DNA of 64,000 bases, from the NCBI GenBank assembly GCA_963921425.1, contig OY992832.1:7130001-7194000 (forward strand), written 5' to 3'. Positions within the stretch are counted from its first letter, which is position 1. Each line of letters starts with the position of its first letter. The position numbers and the translations under genes were made by a program. Under the pieces are notes generated by a model. It was not told where the DNA came from. It was given only the letters and a program-made list of their open reading frames with translations, and ran no database searches. Origin of the DNA: Dryas octopetala. Lineage: Eukaryota > Streptophyta > Magnoliopsida > Rosales > Rosaceae. Shown piece after piece: positions 1 through 12,245 of the stretch.

Positions 1-2601
1 ATTGAGACCAGCAATTACAAGTGAGAGAAGCAGTGCAGTTTGATTTGAAGCAAAACCAGCCAACTGAACTATGGTGGGGCTGTAATACATCACTGTATTT
101 ATGCCCACAAACTGCTGGAACACCTGAAGTCCAACACCAGCAGTTAGTCCTCTTCTCACCGTTTTAGTTTTGAAAAGTTCAATTATGCTAATTTTATTGG
201 AAGACCCTATTTGTTGGATCTCAGTTTCAACTGACTCCTTTAAAGCTTGGATCTCTGTCTCAACCTCATCAGCCGAGTATATTTTCCTCAATATGGTTTT
301 GGCTTCTTCTTCCCTCCCCTGTTAGTAAGAAAGACTAAGTGTTCAATATCACAAACCTCACCCAAATATAAGAGTGTTCAAGTTAAAGCACTTGACATCA
401 AGTACTTCAATATAAAATATGTCATTTACTTGCATACTCATTTAGGACATGCATGTTTTCTGTTAAAATGCTTGATATCAACTGCTTCAACAATGCTATA
501 TACACATAATCTTAAAACTTAAAGATCAAAATCACTAGGAACATTACTATATTATGCATGATCCTAAGTAACTATTTTATGGGACTGCAGAAGACTAAAA
601 TCACTAGGCATAAAATGCAATGATAGAGGAATTAACATTGCGGAATAGCCAACGTGGAGACTCGGGAAGAAGCAGCATTAGGATGAACTGCAGCAGAGCT
701 GGAATTCCTGCAACACCAAGCATCCACCTCCATGTCCCTGGGGCCTAAACAACAATACCCAAAACTTAAAAAACTTTAAGTCCTAAAAAGCCACTCAATA
801 AACTATTAACTAAGGGAATTGCATAGACTCACTCCAATAAGCATGAATCATAGCACCCTTGCTTACCTTGGTGAAGCCCAAGTTGATGAGGTAAGACAGG
901 AATTGACCACCAGTAATGAGAAAGCCATTGGTACTGACAAGGGCACCTCGGATTTTTGCCGGAGAGGCCTCTGAGATGTACAAAGGAGCTGTCATTGATG
1001 CCATTCCAACGCCGAGCCCAACAAAAACCCGGCCAACAATGAGAAGAGCCGGGTTAGGAGCAGAGGCCATGACCACAGCACCAATGAAGAATAGGAAGTC
1101 TGCTATAAGAATTGCACTTCTTCTTCCATACCGGTCGTTCAACCATCCCCCTATTGCAGCTCCAATGATGGCTCCAGCCACTGCCATGCTCACTATGCTC
1201 TCCTATTTATTTCACAACACCATACCATGCACATTCAATAATATTCTTTGCTAGCTAGCTTAATTTGAAAATTGGTTTTTGCAACTTAGTGACTATATAT
1301 GTGACATGGTTCTATAGTAACATAAAATCAATTGGTGGCAGAACAGTCCATCATGTTTGGCAATTTTCAGTGAGGTCAAAATCTGAGTGAAGAAAAGGTG
1401 ATTAAGAATCTTTACAAACTAGTTAACTTTACTCAGGTAATTGAGGAATAAGGAACCTTTACAAACTTTTTAACTGAAAATCTTTAAGAAGACTCAGAAG
1501 GTATCTAAGGTTTATGGATTTTGTTTATTTACTTATTTATTAGAATTATTTTTGGATTGACCCAAGGTTTGTTCGGCCCATCTTTGTCTTCTTGTACCTA
1601 ATTGTAGCGGTGAAACCAATAAGGTTGTTGGGCAGATTGAACCAATAAGCCCACATGTGTCAGGCTGAGGCATCTTTTGGACTGTTACACAATTTAATGG
1701 ATCATAATAAGAAGAATTTTACTTGTTTGTCTGGATATTAAGTAGGACGCAAGTAAGCGAAAAATATGTGTCTGATGATCTAGCTTTATTGGTAAAATTG
1801 CTTAGAATAACTATATTTAACACAGATCATAGACAAGTAGACAACCCATCTCTTAATTTTGCTTAATTAATAAAACATAGTTGAATGATTGATTAGGTTG
1901 TTGAAGATATTATTCAATTGTATATTGGAGAACATATAAAAGAAGCAGGTTGATTACTACTCTACTCCCATGTTATGACTTATGAGGTCAGCTTTAGATA
2001 TCACCCCCATCCATGTGTTACACGTATTAAGTAAATGTGAATTATGTTTGGCCATAATGCAACACGTGGAACATAATTAATAATGGTGTGATATAGTAAA
2101 TTGAACAAAACAAAGATGAAGGAACACTACAGGAGGACTGGAAGATGAATGTATTAAAGTGGGTAGAAGATAAGGAACACAAGAAGAAGAATGAATGAAT
2201 TGAAGAAGTGGGTTGAAGTGTGTGTTTAATTCTTTCTCATATAAACATATATACAGAGTATGCATGAGTAGTACCTGTAAGACAGTCTCTCTATCCACAG
2301 ACTTGAAGTCATCCCTGATGTAAAGAAGAGCTCCGGATATAACTCCTGCATACATATCACCAACACCAACTCAGTCAAACACACATAATGACATATAATT
2401 AATTAGAGAGAGAGAGAGAGGGAGAGGGCAGAGCAGAGCAGAGCATTGAGTGAATGAGTAGTCACCTGTGTCATAGCCAAAGAGAAGGCCACCAATTCCA
2501 GCAGAGAAAGCAAGACGAAGAACATATGGGTTTTTCCATGCCAAAGAGAAGCAGTCTTTGAAAGCTGAGGCATCAGCTTCTACATGTATTCCTCCCTCCA
2601 T
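1..2601 (-). CDS. INT2-like: Inositol transporter, INT2-like, N-terminal half (runs off left edge)
   Basis: Major facilitator family sugar porter; plant INT proteins co-transport myo-inositol with protons across a membrane. Coding exons on the minus strand: 2601-2466, 2345-2275, 1202-867, 744-637 and 318 to beyond base 1. They join in frame to 323 codons; the family is about 570-580 aa, so the extracellular loop and C-terminal half are missing here. Visible signatures are [10 protein letters not shown] in the first membrane helix, the NDRYGRR loop after helix 2, the helix-4 segment [20 protein letters not shown], and PESPRWLFR ending the N-terminal six-helix half. The opening [20 protein letters not shown] and exon borders agree with INT2/INT4-type genes as I remember them, closer to INT2. 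Intron 1 holds a short (GA)n run near 2403. Family is certain; the INT2 assignment is probable. Confidence 0.9.
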
Positions 2602-5600
2602 TTCTACCTACCTACCTGGCTTTAATTACAAGAACAAAACAAAAGACACAACCAAATTAATTTCTAGGAGAATTGAGAGGGAGGTGTAGTAAGTAATTAA
2701 GTACCCATAAAAGGGCTAGCTAGCTAGCTCTAGTTGATTGATTTGAGAGAAAGATGAGGAAGAGAAAACTGAGTTATTTTCCAAGGAGATGGAGGAAGCT
2801 AGACCAGAGAAAGTGTGAGTGAGGCAGTGACAATTTATGTTTGTGTTTCTGTTGGAGAGAGAGAATCAGATTGATGGATAAATCATAAAAATAAAATTAT
2901 ACAATTAATTTTAAATTTATGAGAAAGAAAAATCGAATCTAGAGGATTTTTAAAGGAGTGGATACTCGATCTCCTTTCCCCCCCTCCCTCTTTTTCTCCT
3001 TTTTTTTTTTTGTTATAAATAAATTCATAAATAGGAAATGCCATTTCCAACTTATATGACATTTTCATGGTAATTCTTTTAGAGTAGTCCAAATGATGCA
3101 AATGCTTTGGCTTATTTTGCCTTGAGTTGTGGACCTGTGGTTCTGTAATGGTGACTGGGGAGGCTCCCTCTTGCCTGGAGCCTCTTCTTCTAGCTGATGG
3201 TGCTACTCCCTTATAAATCAACAAAACTTTAATTTTCAAAAAAATAAAAGGCAAAGAAATGAAACATAATTAGAATAACTTAAGGATTGGATTTTTATTA
3301 ATATGAAAACAAAACAAAAAAATAAACAATTAATATTTATATTAATTACTTAATCGTGTAAGATGACTCAACATTAATTAATTTTTTTATTTTAATTTGT
3401 AATTACATGTGAGAATTGGATCATTTAACCCAAATTAAATTATTTGACAAAAAATGACAAAACCAACACCTTATAAATATTAAGTAAATTATATTTTTTC
3501 TAATATGGGATCTTTTTAGAATAAATTTTTTATTATGAATCAAACTCATCTCTTACCTCACATCAAATATTGAAAAGGAATAATAAGGTCTATATATTAA
3601 TAGAAGATATTGTCTCAAGCCTTCAGCCTTGTACATAAGAATGCCAGATTATCAAAGTACGTGCAACATGAATGAAATGTATAACTGCGCGCGCTGAGTT
3701 GGTGTCCCATTTGCATGCACCAAACTATAAATTGCCAGTTTGCCGATTTAGATAGGTCATCGGTGATACCCACATTTACACTCAATATTCCAAGGATATA
3801 TATCTGGAAAACGTATACCACTAAATACAGATCGACTTCAAATACTAATAAAATTCAACATACTATCAACTGAAGAGTGTATGTTATTCGAAGCTTTCCA
3901 TTTTTCTAATTTCATTTAATTAATTTGGTCATGACTCAAGAAGATGTGTATACAACTAGTATTTTAAAGTTTCGGCTTGAAAATCCTACTCATCCTCGAC
4001 AGAAAATTCTACAGCATTGACTATGCCGCATATTGAAAATTGATCAATGAGTGAAGAACTATACGTCACCCCAATCGTTTGCACTAAAAAAAGATATGCA
4101 AAACTCCAAAAGTACCTTGTCAATATTAATTTATGGCAAATGTTGTTGACTAACAAGTAACAACTCATGAAGTCACTCCTATATATAGTCCTATTTGTTT
4201 AAGCATAAAATTATTTACATCACATTTTAGAATTATATCGTACGTGTATTATATCTCTAATGAGAGAAAACACACTTGTTTAAATGGATTTCAGCTAGCT
4301 TTATAAAAAATGTGGTAGAGTTGTATCAAAAAATATGTATAGGGTACTTTTTACTCATAATAGAATATAATAACTTAATATTGACAAAATAGAGTAGAAT
4401 AGCTTATTATATAAGATATCGATCAAGAAATTGCAATTTTGGAAATTTCCTACAATATATATGGGTAAAAAATTAGTGTGTAAATGTGTAATAACTAATA
4501 AGGCTTAACCAAAACAGCTTAGTTTTGTGGTCCTTACGAAACATGCAGGCATAATATTACTGCTATACACAAATCTAATAAAGAATAGAGAATGGTTGGG
4601 ACAAACCTCAGATTGTGTATAGCAGCACCCAATTTTTTCTTTATCTTTTTAACAAAGTTGTTAGAAAGTTTGTAGTGACACGGATGGACTAAAGTCCAAT
4701 TAATCAAAGCCTAATTCAACCCATAAAACCTTTTAATACAGTTTTGCACACGTCTCTCTTATAAGGCCTATCTTGTCTGGGCAAAAGAGCTAAAAAAGGC
4801 CTTTCAACAATGACAACACCATGCATGGTTTTGCTTCAAGAAAAGAAAGAAAGTTTGTTGGTTTCTAACTTTTCTATAAAGTGAAAAGGAAAAAGAGAGG
4901 TTTTAAAAACTTAGCCTTGTGCCCACTGCCCAGGTCAGAGTTGGCAACTAGTAATCTAGTACTGCCTCAATATTTACTGTGCTTGCCGGCCTGCTTTGTC
5001 AATTTACTGAGTGGGTTCAAACTTAGCCTTTTACTAGGCATATTTGCAGTAATAATTCTGAAGCTGAACATTGTACTTTTGGAGCCTTTGTCAAAGCACA
5101 TGATCATGGATCAAAATAAGAGCGGGTAAAACAAACCCACATAGGCCACACACTCTGCATAATTAATGCTTATACTAATTAATTGCCACCAAATTGATCT
5201 GTAGCCTCGAGGAACTTGCTTTAATAGCAACACTACATGGATTGAGACTTCCAACCAACACTAATGGTTGGTCTCTTTTTAAGTCAGCATCACACAGTGA
5301 CTTGTGCACAAATGCAAGAATAGCCTCTATGATAATTATTGATGGGTCTTCTACAATGACTGATCAGTGAGGTCCTAATTAAGCACATGAAGGTGGCTAA
5401 AGTAAACAGACAAGCTTTTCTATAGGTAGGTTTTGATGATGTTGTCATGAAAAGATAATTAAGGACCACACCCCACCTCTAGTTTACAGAGTACTAAAGC
5501 TATAACTTTTCTTCCAATTAATAGCATCACCTTAAAAATAGAAACTCTCTTCTACATTGTCCTCTTCCATTTCTTCTTTCTCAATGTTGATTCCTTGTTT

Positions 5601-7748
5601 ATACTAAAAAAAATATAATAATTAAAGAAGTTTTTCTATTTTTTTCTTTGAAGTCAAAGAGTAATAATAATCCTCATCACAACTACTCAAAAAATGATCA
5701 TCATTCTATATTATAGTTTATACAATGATTCCTAGGTTTTGTTAAACTTCAACTACCATCCCTACTTTATTACTTTTACCAAATTTTTTGAGATTCTGGA
5801 TATATAAAATATTCTTAAGCAAGAAGGGTCATTATCAAGGAAATTATCTTCTTTCTTTAATATATGTTACTTTTCCTCTGCTTTTTTCTCAAAGTTACTT
5901 GCTTTTTGATTTCAGATAAGGAAGATCCCCTTCGAAATTTCGAATAAGCAATTAAACTTTGCAAAAGCAGTCTCAATCGCGAAGGTTGCAACAAGTAACT
6001 TGCAGAGAAAATTAAGAATGCAATGCAAAGACTATATATATAGGAAGCTATAGGTTGAGCTTCTTACTCTATTTTAACGGTTTGAAAAGTCACTTGAGTC
6101 ATAAGACTCGTATCAGAAAACACTAAGGGGTTAAAACAAAGATAAATACGGAAATGTTTATTCTATTGTCAAACAGTCTATCAATTATGTCATTTATGTC
6201 TGAATACGTGGTCACAATCTATAATATAAGCATTTTATATTATCAAACTGTCTAACAAGATATCATTACCTTATATAAATATACTCATAATATTTAATTT
6301 AGTCACCATCATCGGCCATATTGTCAAAAAAAAAAAAAAAAAAAAAAGGAAGAAAAGAACTCAACTATCAAATGGGCCAAATTGTCACTTGTGCTTCTCA
6401 AACTAATTAAGCATACATAGTGATGGTCCTGATGGAGGTGAGTATGCTTTTGCTTAATTATGTTCAATACGCCAATAAGGAAGCTCTGAGTTTGGCATCT
6501 ACGGATCTACCTATAATGCATGGTCATCAATATCATATGTATGACCCGAGAAAATATATATTTTTCCTCCAAGCAACTCAAACATTTTATATATAAGTAA
6601 ATGAAACAAGGTAAAACATCTACTGGCTACGAAAATTGTGTACAACTTTGGTGTCTCACAAGCTGTTCATTTGGCATTTTCAGTGGTGGCAAAGCTCTTG
6701 TTTGTTTCTTGATATCCTTTTTCATGCATGAACTCCTATAATTAAGAAAGTAATTAAACTTTGTATCGTTTAATATGAATGAGTTGAATACCTTTAAATA
6801 AGACTCCTTGTAAAGAGATGATTAAAAGTGGGTTTACCAAGCGTTATGGGCTCAAGCAACAAAGAAGAGTAGATGACAAAGCGATGAGTATTTGATGATT
6901 ACTCGAACATTGAAAGCCTAGCCCAAATATAGTGGGCCTTGAATGAACAAGACTGTAAGGTAAAACTTCTCTATGAACTCAAAAGTGGAATTATTTCTCA
7001 AATACATCTATCGAAAACATAAAGATGATTACAATTCACAACTCTGATAAAAACAGCTAATCATCCATGTCGTTACAATTCTTTATTAATCATCTTGAGT
7101 TTGTAATCCAAAAACCATTTCCTATGAAGATAGAAACTTGTTCCAGCTACTTCGACCAGCCCATATACCATTAAAAAAAGTGACAAAGTCACAAAACACC
7201 ATATATATATACCATGCTCTAACTCTAATCATACTAATATTAAAAAATCATCTCTAATATTAAAAGTGAGGCCAGTCCGCCATATAATAGTCTATTTATT
7301 TTCTAAATTATTTTTAAAATTATCTGTGCAACAGATTAATTAAATTAAAAATTGTTTTGTTATATAATTATTATCACATAAATAAGTGATTTTAGTGAAA
7401 AACTAAATTTATCGTATATTTATTTAATAAAAGTTAAATAAATAATTAAAAATTAAATCATTTGGATCATAAAATGACATTACAAAATAAATAGGAGAAG
7501 AGACAAGTCACGTAGCATGCCGTTCAGTTCATATTGAGAAGGGTTCTTTCACAAAAATGATGAAACGTGGATGCCGCGAAAAAAAAAAAAAAAAACTCCC
7601 ATGACGAAGATTTAGCACCATCTATTACAAACTGCATGCAAGTTCTAAAACCAATCTTAATTATAGCATGTCCGAGTCAATTGTCCTACATCAAAGGAAA
7701 CCCATATAATTATTGTAAACTCATCGATCCTAAACCCACCAACCAAAC

Positions 7749-7790
<42 letters not shown>

Positions 7791-8004
7791 ATAACCAATG
7801 AAAAGAAAAACACAAAACCTACATTAGTTATGAATACAAATTGATGCACAAAAACCCCTCACATTAATTTTTGTCTTTCACAATACAGCTGGTTATCAAG
7901 TATGAACCAAAGCAATTAAACCAAAAAGCTTCCCTCAAAGCTAGGCTTCCAAAATGCCCATATTTATACACAAATCAAAGCCTATGCCCTTAATCTAAGT
8001 TATA
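2602..8004. other. Intergenic, upstream of INT2-like gene; no gene seen
   Basis: AT-rich spacer of 5.4 kb. The first ~250 bases hold the 5' leader of the INT2-like gene, with GA-rich stretches around 2740-2870. Poly-A/T runs lie at about 3000, 6327 and 7578, and a (CT)n microsatellite at 7751. Short ORFs such as the one ending at 5129 have no recognisable domain and look random. I found no RNA gene or transposon ends. Confidence 0.6.
7751..7785. repeat. (CT)n microsatellite
   Basis: An uninterrupted CT run of about 17 units, 220 bases upstream of the orphan ORF at 8005. Confidence 0.95.
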
Positions 8005-8445
8005 ATGGACACAGAACTTCAAATCCTACGAAGCTTACCTTCATTAATACTGTGCAGAAACTCATCAACCAGCAGCCGACCCGACCCGGAAATCGACGAC
8101 GAACACCGCTACACAAGCTTGAAAGACATCATATTGAACTCACCTCAGACCAGCACAGCAATCCCAGAAGAAATTGACTTCGACCCATCAACCATTACGA
8201 TCCGGAACCAGTTGGTCAAGCGTGCGGCCTCGGCGTACGTGCAATCGGCGGCAATTCTAGCCTGCAGCCGGAACCAGGGCTTCATCGTCAGCTTCTGGGC
8301 CAGGCTGAGGGCCCATGCCGCATTGGGCTCAAGATGGCATGTTTATGTTAGGAGCCCAATAGAGGCCTGTTTCCGGCCCATTTTGCACTTTTTTGCTTGC
8401 GTGGTGGGGAATGTGAGGAGTACGTTCAATATTCCCATATCTTGA
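8005..8445 (+). CDS. Intronless orphan protein, 146 aa, function unknown
   Basis: Single ATG-initiated ORF of 146 codons in an otherwise AT-rich region; its coding GC is well above the flanks, which argues for a real gene. I do not recognise a named family. The N-terminal third (to about residue 60) is polar and Ser/Asp/Glu-rich. The middle (about 70-110) has a helix-like Ala-rich stretch with basic residues (LVKRAASAYVQSAAIL). The C-terminus has a moderately hydrophobic Cys/Phe segment near residues 124-135. No clear signal peptide and no catalytic motif. A TATA-like TATTTATA lies at 7961, rather close to the ATG. Probably a conserved hypothetical plant protein; function cannot be assigned. 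Confidence 0.65.
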   Translation: MDTELQILRSLPSLILCRNSSTSSRPDPEIDDEHRYTSLKDIILNSPQTSTAIPEEIDFDPSTITIRNQLVKRAASAYVQSAAILACSRNQGFIVSFWARLRAHAALGSRWHVYVRSPIEACFRPILHFFACVVGNVRSTFNIPIS

Positions 8446-8689
8446 AGCGAATTCATTACCAATGTTACTCTCAGAGATGGGTCTGTCAATTTCTTTCGTA
8501 TTTTGTCCTTTGATCATTTCTTTTTATTTTCTAGGATTTAATTTTCAGTAGTTCCATTTGTATGTAACAATGTTGAATGTGTTCATTTCCAAGGTATATA
8601 TATAAGTGATCGATTTGTATACTTGTTTACATTTTTCTAAGATATAACGTACTGGATGTGGTAATTAAGCATAGTTTAATTCAAACCCT

Positions 8690-8880
8690 TGGTTTCATTA
8701 ATTTAATTACCAGCTTATTATTATTTATTAACCATCATAATTAAACCCAGTGAGTTGGCCGTACGGCAGATTTGGCTGCCACCTGCCCAGCACAAATGTC
8801 TGCAGACTGCAGTGAGTAGAAAATGATTCCAAGCTGTGAGAGTCTGAGAGCCAGAGAGGCCCAGAGCATATTTGATCCTT
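8690..8880 (+). repeat. Dispersed repeat, partial copy (R1a)
   Basis: Matches the second half of the units at 8935-9572 and 11565-12245. Shared blocks are ACCAG.TTATTATTATTTAT, AAACCCAGTGAG, AGTAGAAAATGATT and the GAGAGGCCCAGAG end. It lies immediately upstream of the full copy, as expected from a tandem duplication. Confidence 0.75.
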
Positions 8881-8934
8881 TTTTTTTTTTTTTTTTTCTA
8901 CTTTCTTCTTCTTCTTTTTTGTTTGTTTGTTTGT

Positions 8935-9572
8935 TTCAACAAACTCTGTTATATGCTCTGAACACATGTGTTTTCAGAGAATATAAAAACAAAACACATA
9001 AATAACAGAGTGTTTGTGTAAAAGTATAAATATTTCATTTTTTAGACAATGGGTTTAATTTTTTTTTTCTTATGATCGATTATTTTTTCTGGCTGAAAGA
9101 ATTGAACCATTTCAGAGAAATTAGTATATATAAATGCAGATAAGTCATTCAAACATGCATTAATTTACCAGTTTATTATATATTAATCTTAAATGCATGC
9201 TAAACCCAGTGAGTTTTTCCACCCATAAAAGAGAATATTTGACCATATATATGCATGAGTAAGAGAGAGAAATTAGATAGAGGCTGCTGGCTAAGGCCAG
9301 TCTGCCTGTGCTCCAGAAATTCTCTGCTGCAAGCCTACAACAAGTAAAAAATGATTACAACAAGGTGTGAGAGCCTCTGAGAGGCCCAGAGCTTTCATTT
9401 TCTGATTTTTCTTGTTTTCTTGCTTTCTTGCTTTTTTTTTTTTGGTATTTCATCGGAATTTTTAATTAATAAAAAAAAAAACGGTTGTGAATATATTTGA
9501 CCATGATCTTTGCCATTTCCTGAAATACATATATGCGCGCAGAGTACATGTGCTCGATCATCTACAAGAATC
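8935..9572 (+). repeat. Dispersed repeat, full copy (R1b)
   Basis: Direct-repeat partner of 11565-12245. Ordered shared blocks include GTGTAAAAGTATAAATATTT, ATGGGTTTAATTT, CTTATGATCGATT, CTGGCTGAAAGAA, AAGTCATTCAAA.CATGCATT, AAACCCAGTGAGTTTTTCCA, GGCTGCTGGCTAAGGCCAGT, GCCTCTGAGAGGCCCAGAG and CATGATCTTTGCCATTTCCT. No long ORF. No terminal inverted repeats were seen, so it does not look like a DNA transposon. Confidence 0.85.
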
Positions 9573-10195
9573 CCATCATTAATTTTTATTTCCATTGGGT
9601 ACATCTGTCAATTTCTTTCCTATATTAATTATGATTAACTAAAATAGAACATGTGTCACATATTGAGTTGAGTAGAATGATAATTAATGCTATATTCTTG
9701 TGTTGAACAAAATTGTTCTCTTATAATAATATAATATCAATCTTCAATTCTTTTGCACTTCTATGCTGCAAAATAACACTGCCATGCATAATGATATATA
9801 GTATTATTTGCACTCACGTATGGTACGTGTAGTAACAATATACAGAGTGCATGTTTGAAGGTTCATTGCAATATCGTTCTCTCTAGATCTCTTAATATGT
9901 GATTAACCTCTATAAAAATATGAGGATCGATATCTAAATGCCTCTTCCATATATAGGCAAATTTGTCAATTAATTAACTCCCTATCCAGCAATATTTGGA
10001 AATAATTGACAGAATTTAATCACATCTGACTAGCCAATAATGCATATAATTAATGTTTTTTACATGTATATGAATAAATAAAAAAACCCCTGCGTTGGGA
10101 GTTGTATATATCTAAATTGGTTGAAAGGGGTAACTGGCATGGTCTGGTTAGGGTCATGCCCGGCCTTCAACTTTAAAGACATGAGTAACAGAGTG

Positions 10196-10200
10196 TGACG
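10196..10200 (+). promoter_or_regulatory. TGACG core (possible TGA/as-1 site)
   Basis: Half-site 370 bases upstream of the glutaredoxin ATG; a second lies at 10405-10409. It is a five-base match only, so functional support is weak. Confidence 0.3.
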
Positions 10201-10568
10201 AAGTAGATGCTAGCTATCTCTAGCTCGTACTTTGATCTCCAATTGTTAATAATATAATACTATTGGGTCCCACATGTAACGGCCGGGCAGTCAGTCGATC
10301 AGCTATGCCTGTGTGTGTGACTCGCTGATCACTGATCGATATATATCATCCAAATAGGCTCGATCGATCTGTGTTTTTTTTTTTTTTGTTGTTTTGATCT
10401 TGACTGACGCGTGTACGGTGCACGATCAATCATGCATGGTATATTGGTATGTAAAGCCCTTTTAAAACCCCCAAGCTTTAACGTGTAATTAGCTAGCCAG
10501 GCAATTAAGCACACAGTCTCAGTCTCTCAGACTCTCTGTCTCTGAAACAAGAAACACGAGATCGAAGA

Positions 10569-10973
10569 ATGCAGGTTGCAAAGAAGTCCGGATCAGTCCA
10601 AATGGACAGCAGCAGCAGCGACTCAGAGGCGGCGGTGAAGGTGGAGAGCAGCAGGCCGTACGAGGTGGTGAGGCAGCTGGGGGGGTGCAACGCGGTGGTG
10701 GTGTTCAGCATGAGTGGCTGCTGCATGTGCTCCGTCGTCAAGCACCTCCTCTTCAGCCTCGGCGCCGGCCCCACCATCATCGAGGTCGACCAGCACGTGG
10801 CCGGCCCCGACATCCAGGCGGTGCTGTACGAGCTGGCCTTTGACAGACAGCAACCCCTTCCGGCAGTCTTTGTTGGGGGCAAGTTCATGGGCGGCGTCGA
10901 GACCCTCATGGCCTGTCACATCAACGGCACCCTCGTCCCTCTCCTCAAGGACTCCGGTGCTCTCTGGCTCTGA
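10569..10973 (+). CDS. CC-type glutaredoxin (ROXY family)
   Basis: Plant-specific class III glutaredoxin, 134 aa, one exon. The CCMC redox site is at residues 51-54, preceded by the VVVFSMSG strand. The glutathione-binding LPAVFVGGKFMGG region follows near 97-109, and the protein ends in ALWL, the C-terminal motif that CC-type members use in TGA bZIP and TOPLESS interactions. These proteins act mainly as transcriptional co-regulators in nucleus and cytosol in development, jasmonate/salicylate crosstalk and nitrogen signalling. An internal Met at residue 12 is an alternative start, and the Ser-rich first ~25 residues are not conserved in the family. The coding sequence is strikingly GC-rich against AT-rich flanks, so long shadow ORFs appear in other frames. 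Exact ROXY orthologue not determined. Confidence 0.95.
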   Translation: MQVAKKSGSVQMDSSSSDSEAAVKVESSRPYEVVRQLGGCNAVVVFSMSGCCMCSVVKHLLFSLGAGPTIIEVDQHVAGPDIQAVLYELAFDRQQPLPAVFVGGKFMGGVETLMACHINGTLVPLLKDSGALWL

Positions 10974-11564
10974 CTCCCTTTAGATCTTAATTAATTACTC
11001 TCTTTAATTAGCTTTAATATGTACGTCTCGATCAGTGTTTCTCTTAATTAATTACAATTTCGATTCTAATTAAGCTTATTACTTCGTATCTATGCATTGG
11101 ATTATTATATATATATATATATGTTGTACTAGTACAGACTATGATCGAATTTGCTCATTTAATATATATGAAATTAATGCTAAAATCTCCATGTAATAGC
11201 TATATATCATATATGTGACACTTAATTAATTAGTATATATTACTACAATTAAAAAGGTTATATATATATAGATGATTGATCGAGATTGCATGTTTTTTCC
11301 TTAAGTCCGGAAGATGGTGACCGGCGATGGAATAAATTGAAAAGGATATATCCATGCATGCATGACATGCACATGATGTGCATGCAAATTAAAAGAGATG
11401 GATGTGTGGAAAATATCATATATATATATATATGGCCGGATTGGATAGTCATTGGACAATAAAGCTGCAGCCGTACTCAATACTCAAGGCATGCACCGTA
11501 TTGGAGATCCCAACATTATTATTTCAATTGACCACTTTCAAACGGGTCATGGTTCATATACATT

Positions 11565-11622
11565 TCAATAACTCTGTTACTGCTCTGCAGTACTGCACTT
11601 GTGACGTACATGTGTTCCCAGA

Positions 11623-11660
<38 letters not shown>

Positions 11661-12245
11661 AAACAAATAAATAACAGGGTCTCTGTGTAAAAGTATAAAT
11701 ATTTCATATTTTACCTAGCTAATGGGTTTAATTTGTTTTTCTTATGATCGATTCATTTTTCTGGCTGAAAGAACAATGCATTCATTTTATATATTGAAAC
11801 AACAAGATAATAAATTAATGTACATGCACATAAGTCATTCAAAACATGCATTAATTTATACCAGTTTATTATTATTTATATATATATGCTAAAGCAGCTA
11901 AACCCAGTGAGTTTTTCCACCTCATAAAAGATAATATCGGATCATATATATATGCATGAGTAAGAAAGAGAAATTAAGATATATATAGGCTGCTGGCTAA
12001 GGCCAGTCTCTGCAACAAGTAGAAAATGATTACAAGGTGCGAGACTGAGAGCCTCTGAGAGGCCCAGAGTTTTCGTTTTCTGATTTGTATGATTTTTCTT
12101 ACTTTTCTTTGCTTTTTGCATTGTATTACTGAATTTTTAATTACGAAAATCGGTTGTAAACATCACAAGATGTGAATATATTTGACCATGATCTTTGCCA
12201 TTTCCTGAAATACAGAGTACATGTACGTGATCTATAAGAATCGAT
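11565..12245 (+). repeat. Dispersed repeat, full copy (R1c)
   Basis: Same strand and order as the copy at 8935-9572. The two differ by small indels and by expansion of a TA run at 11626-11655. A TGACG core sits near its start at 11602. The two full copies bracket the glutaredoxin gene. Confidence 0.85.

Larger units (their letters stand above)
8446..10568. other. Spacer upstream of the glutaredoxin, containing repeat units
   Basis: Non-coding. It holds the 3' end of the orphan gene, a partial and a full copy of the ~0.65 kb repeat (8690-8880, 8935-9572), then about 1 kb of AT-rich promoter. Two TGACG cores lie at 10196-10200 and 10405-10409, the binding core of TGA-type bZIP factors, which are the known partners of CC-type glutaredoxins. 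Their use here is inference. Confidence 0.6.

Noticed and set aside
4881..5129. 82-aa ORF with hydrophobic C-terminal half
   Set aside because: Not ATG-initiated at the listed start, no domain, AT-rich spacer composition.
10505..10983. Long ORFs on the minus strand and in another plus frame over the glutaredoxin
   Set aside because: Shadows of a GC-rich coding sequence; only the frame with CCMC and ALWL is meaningful.
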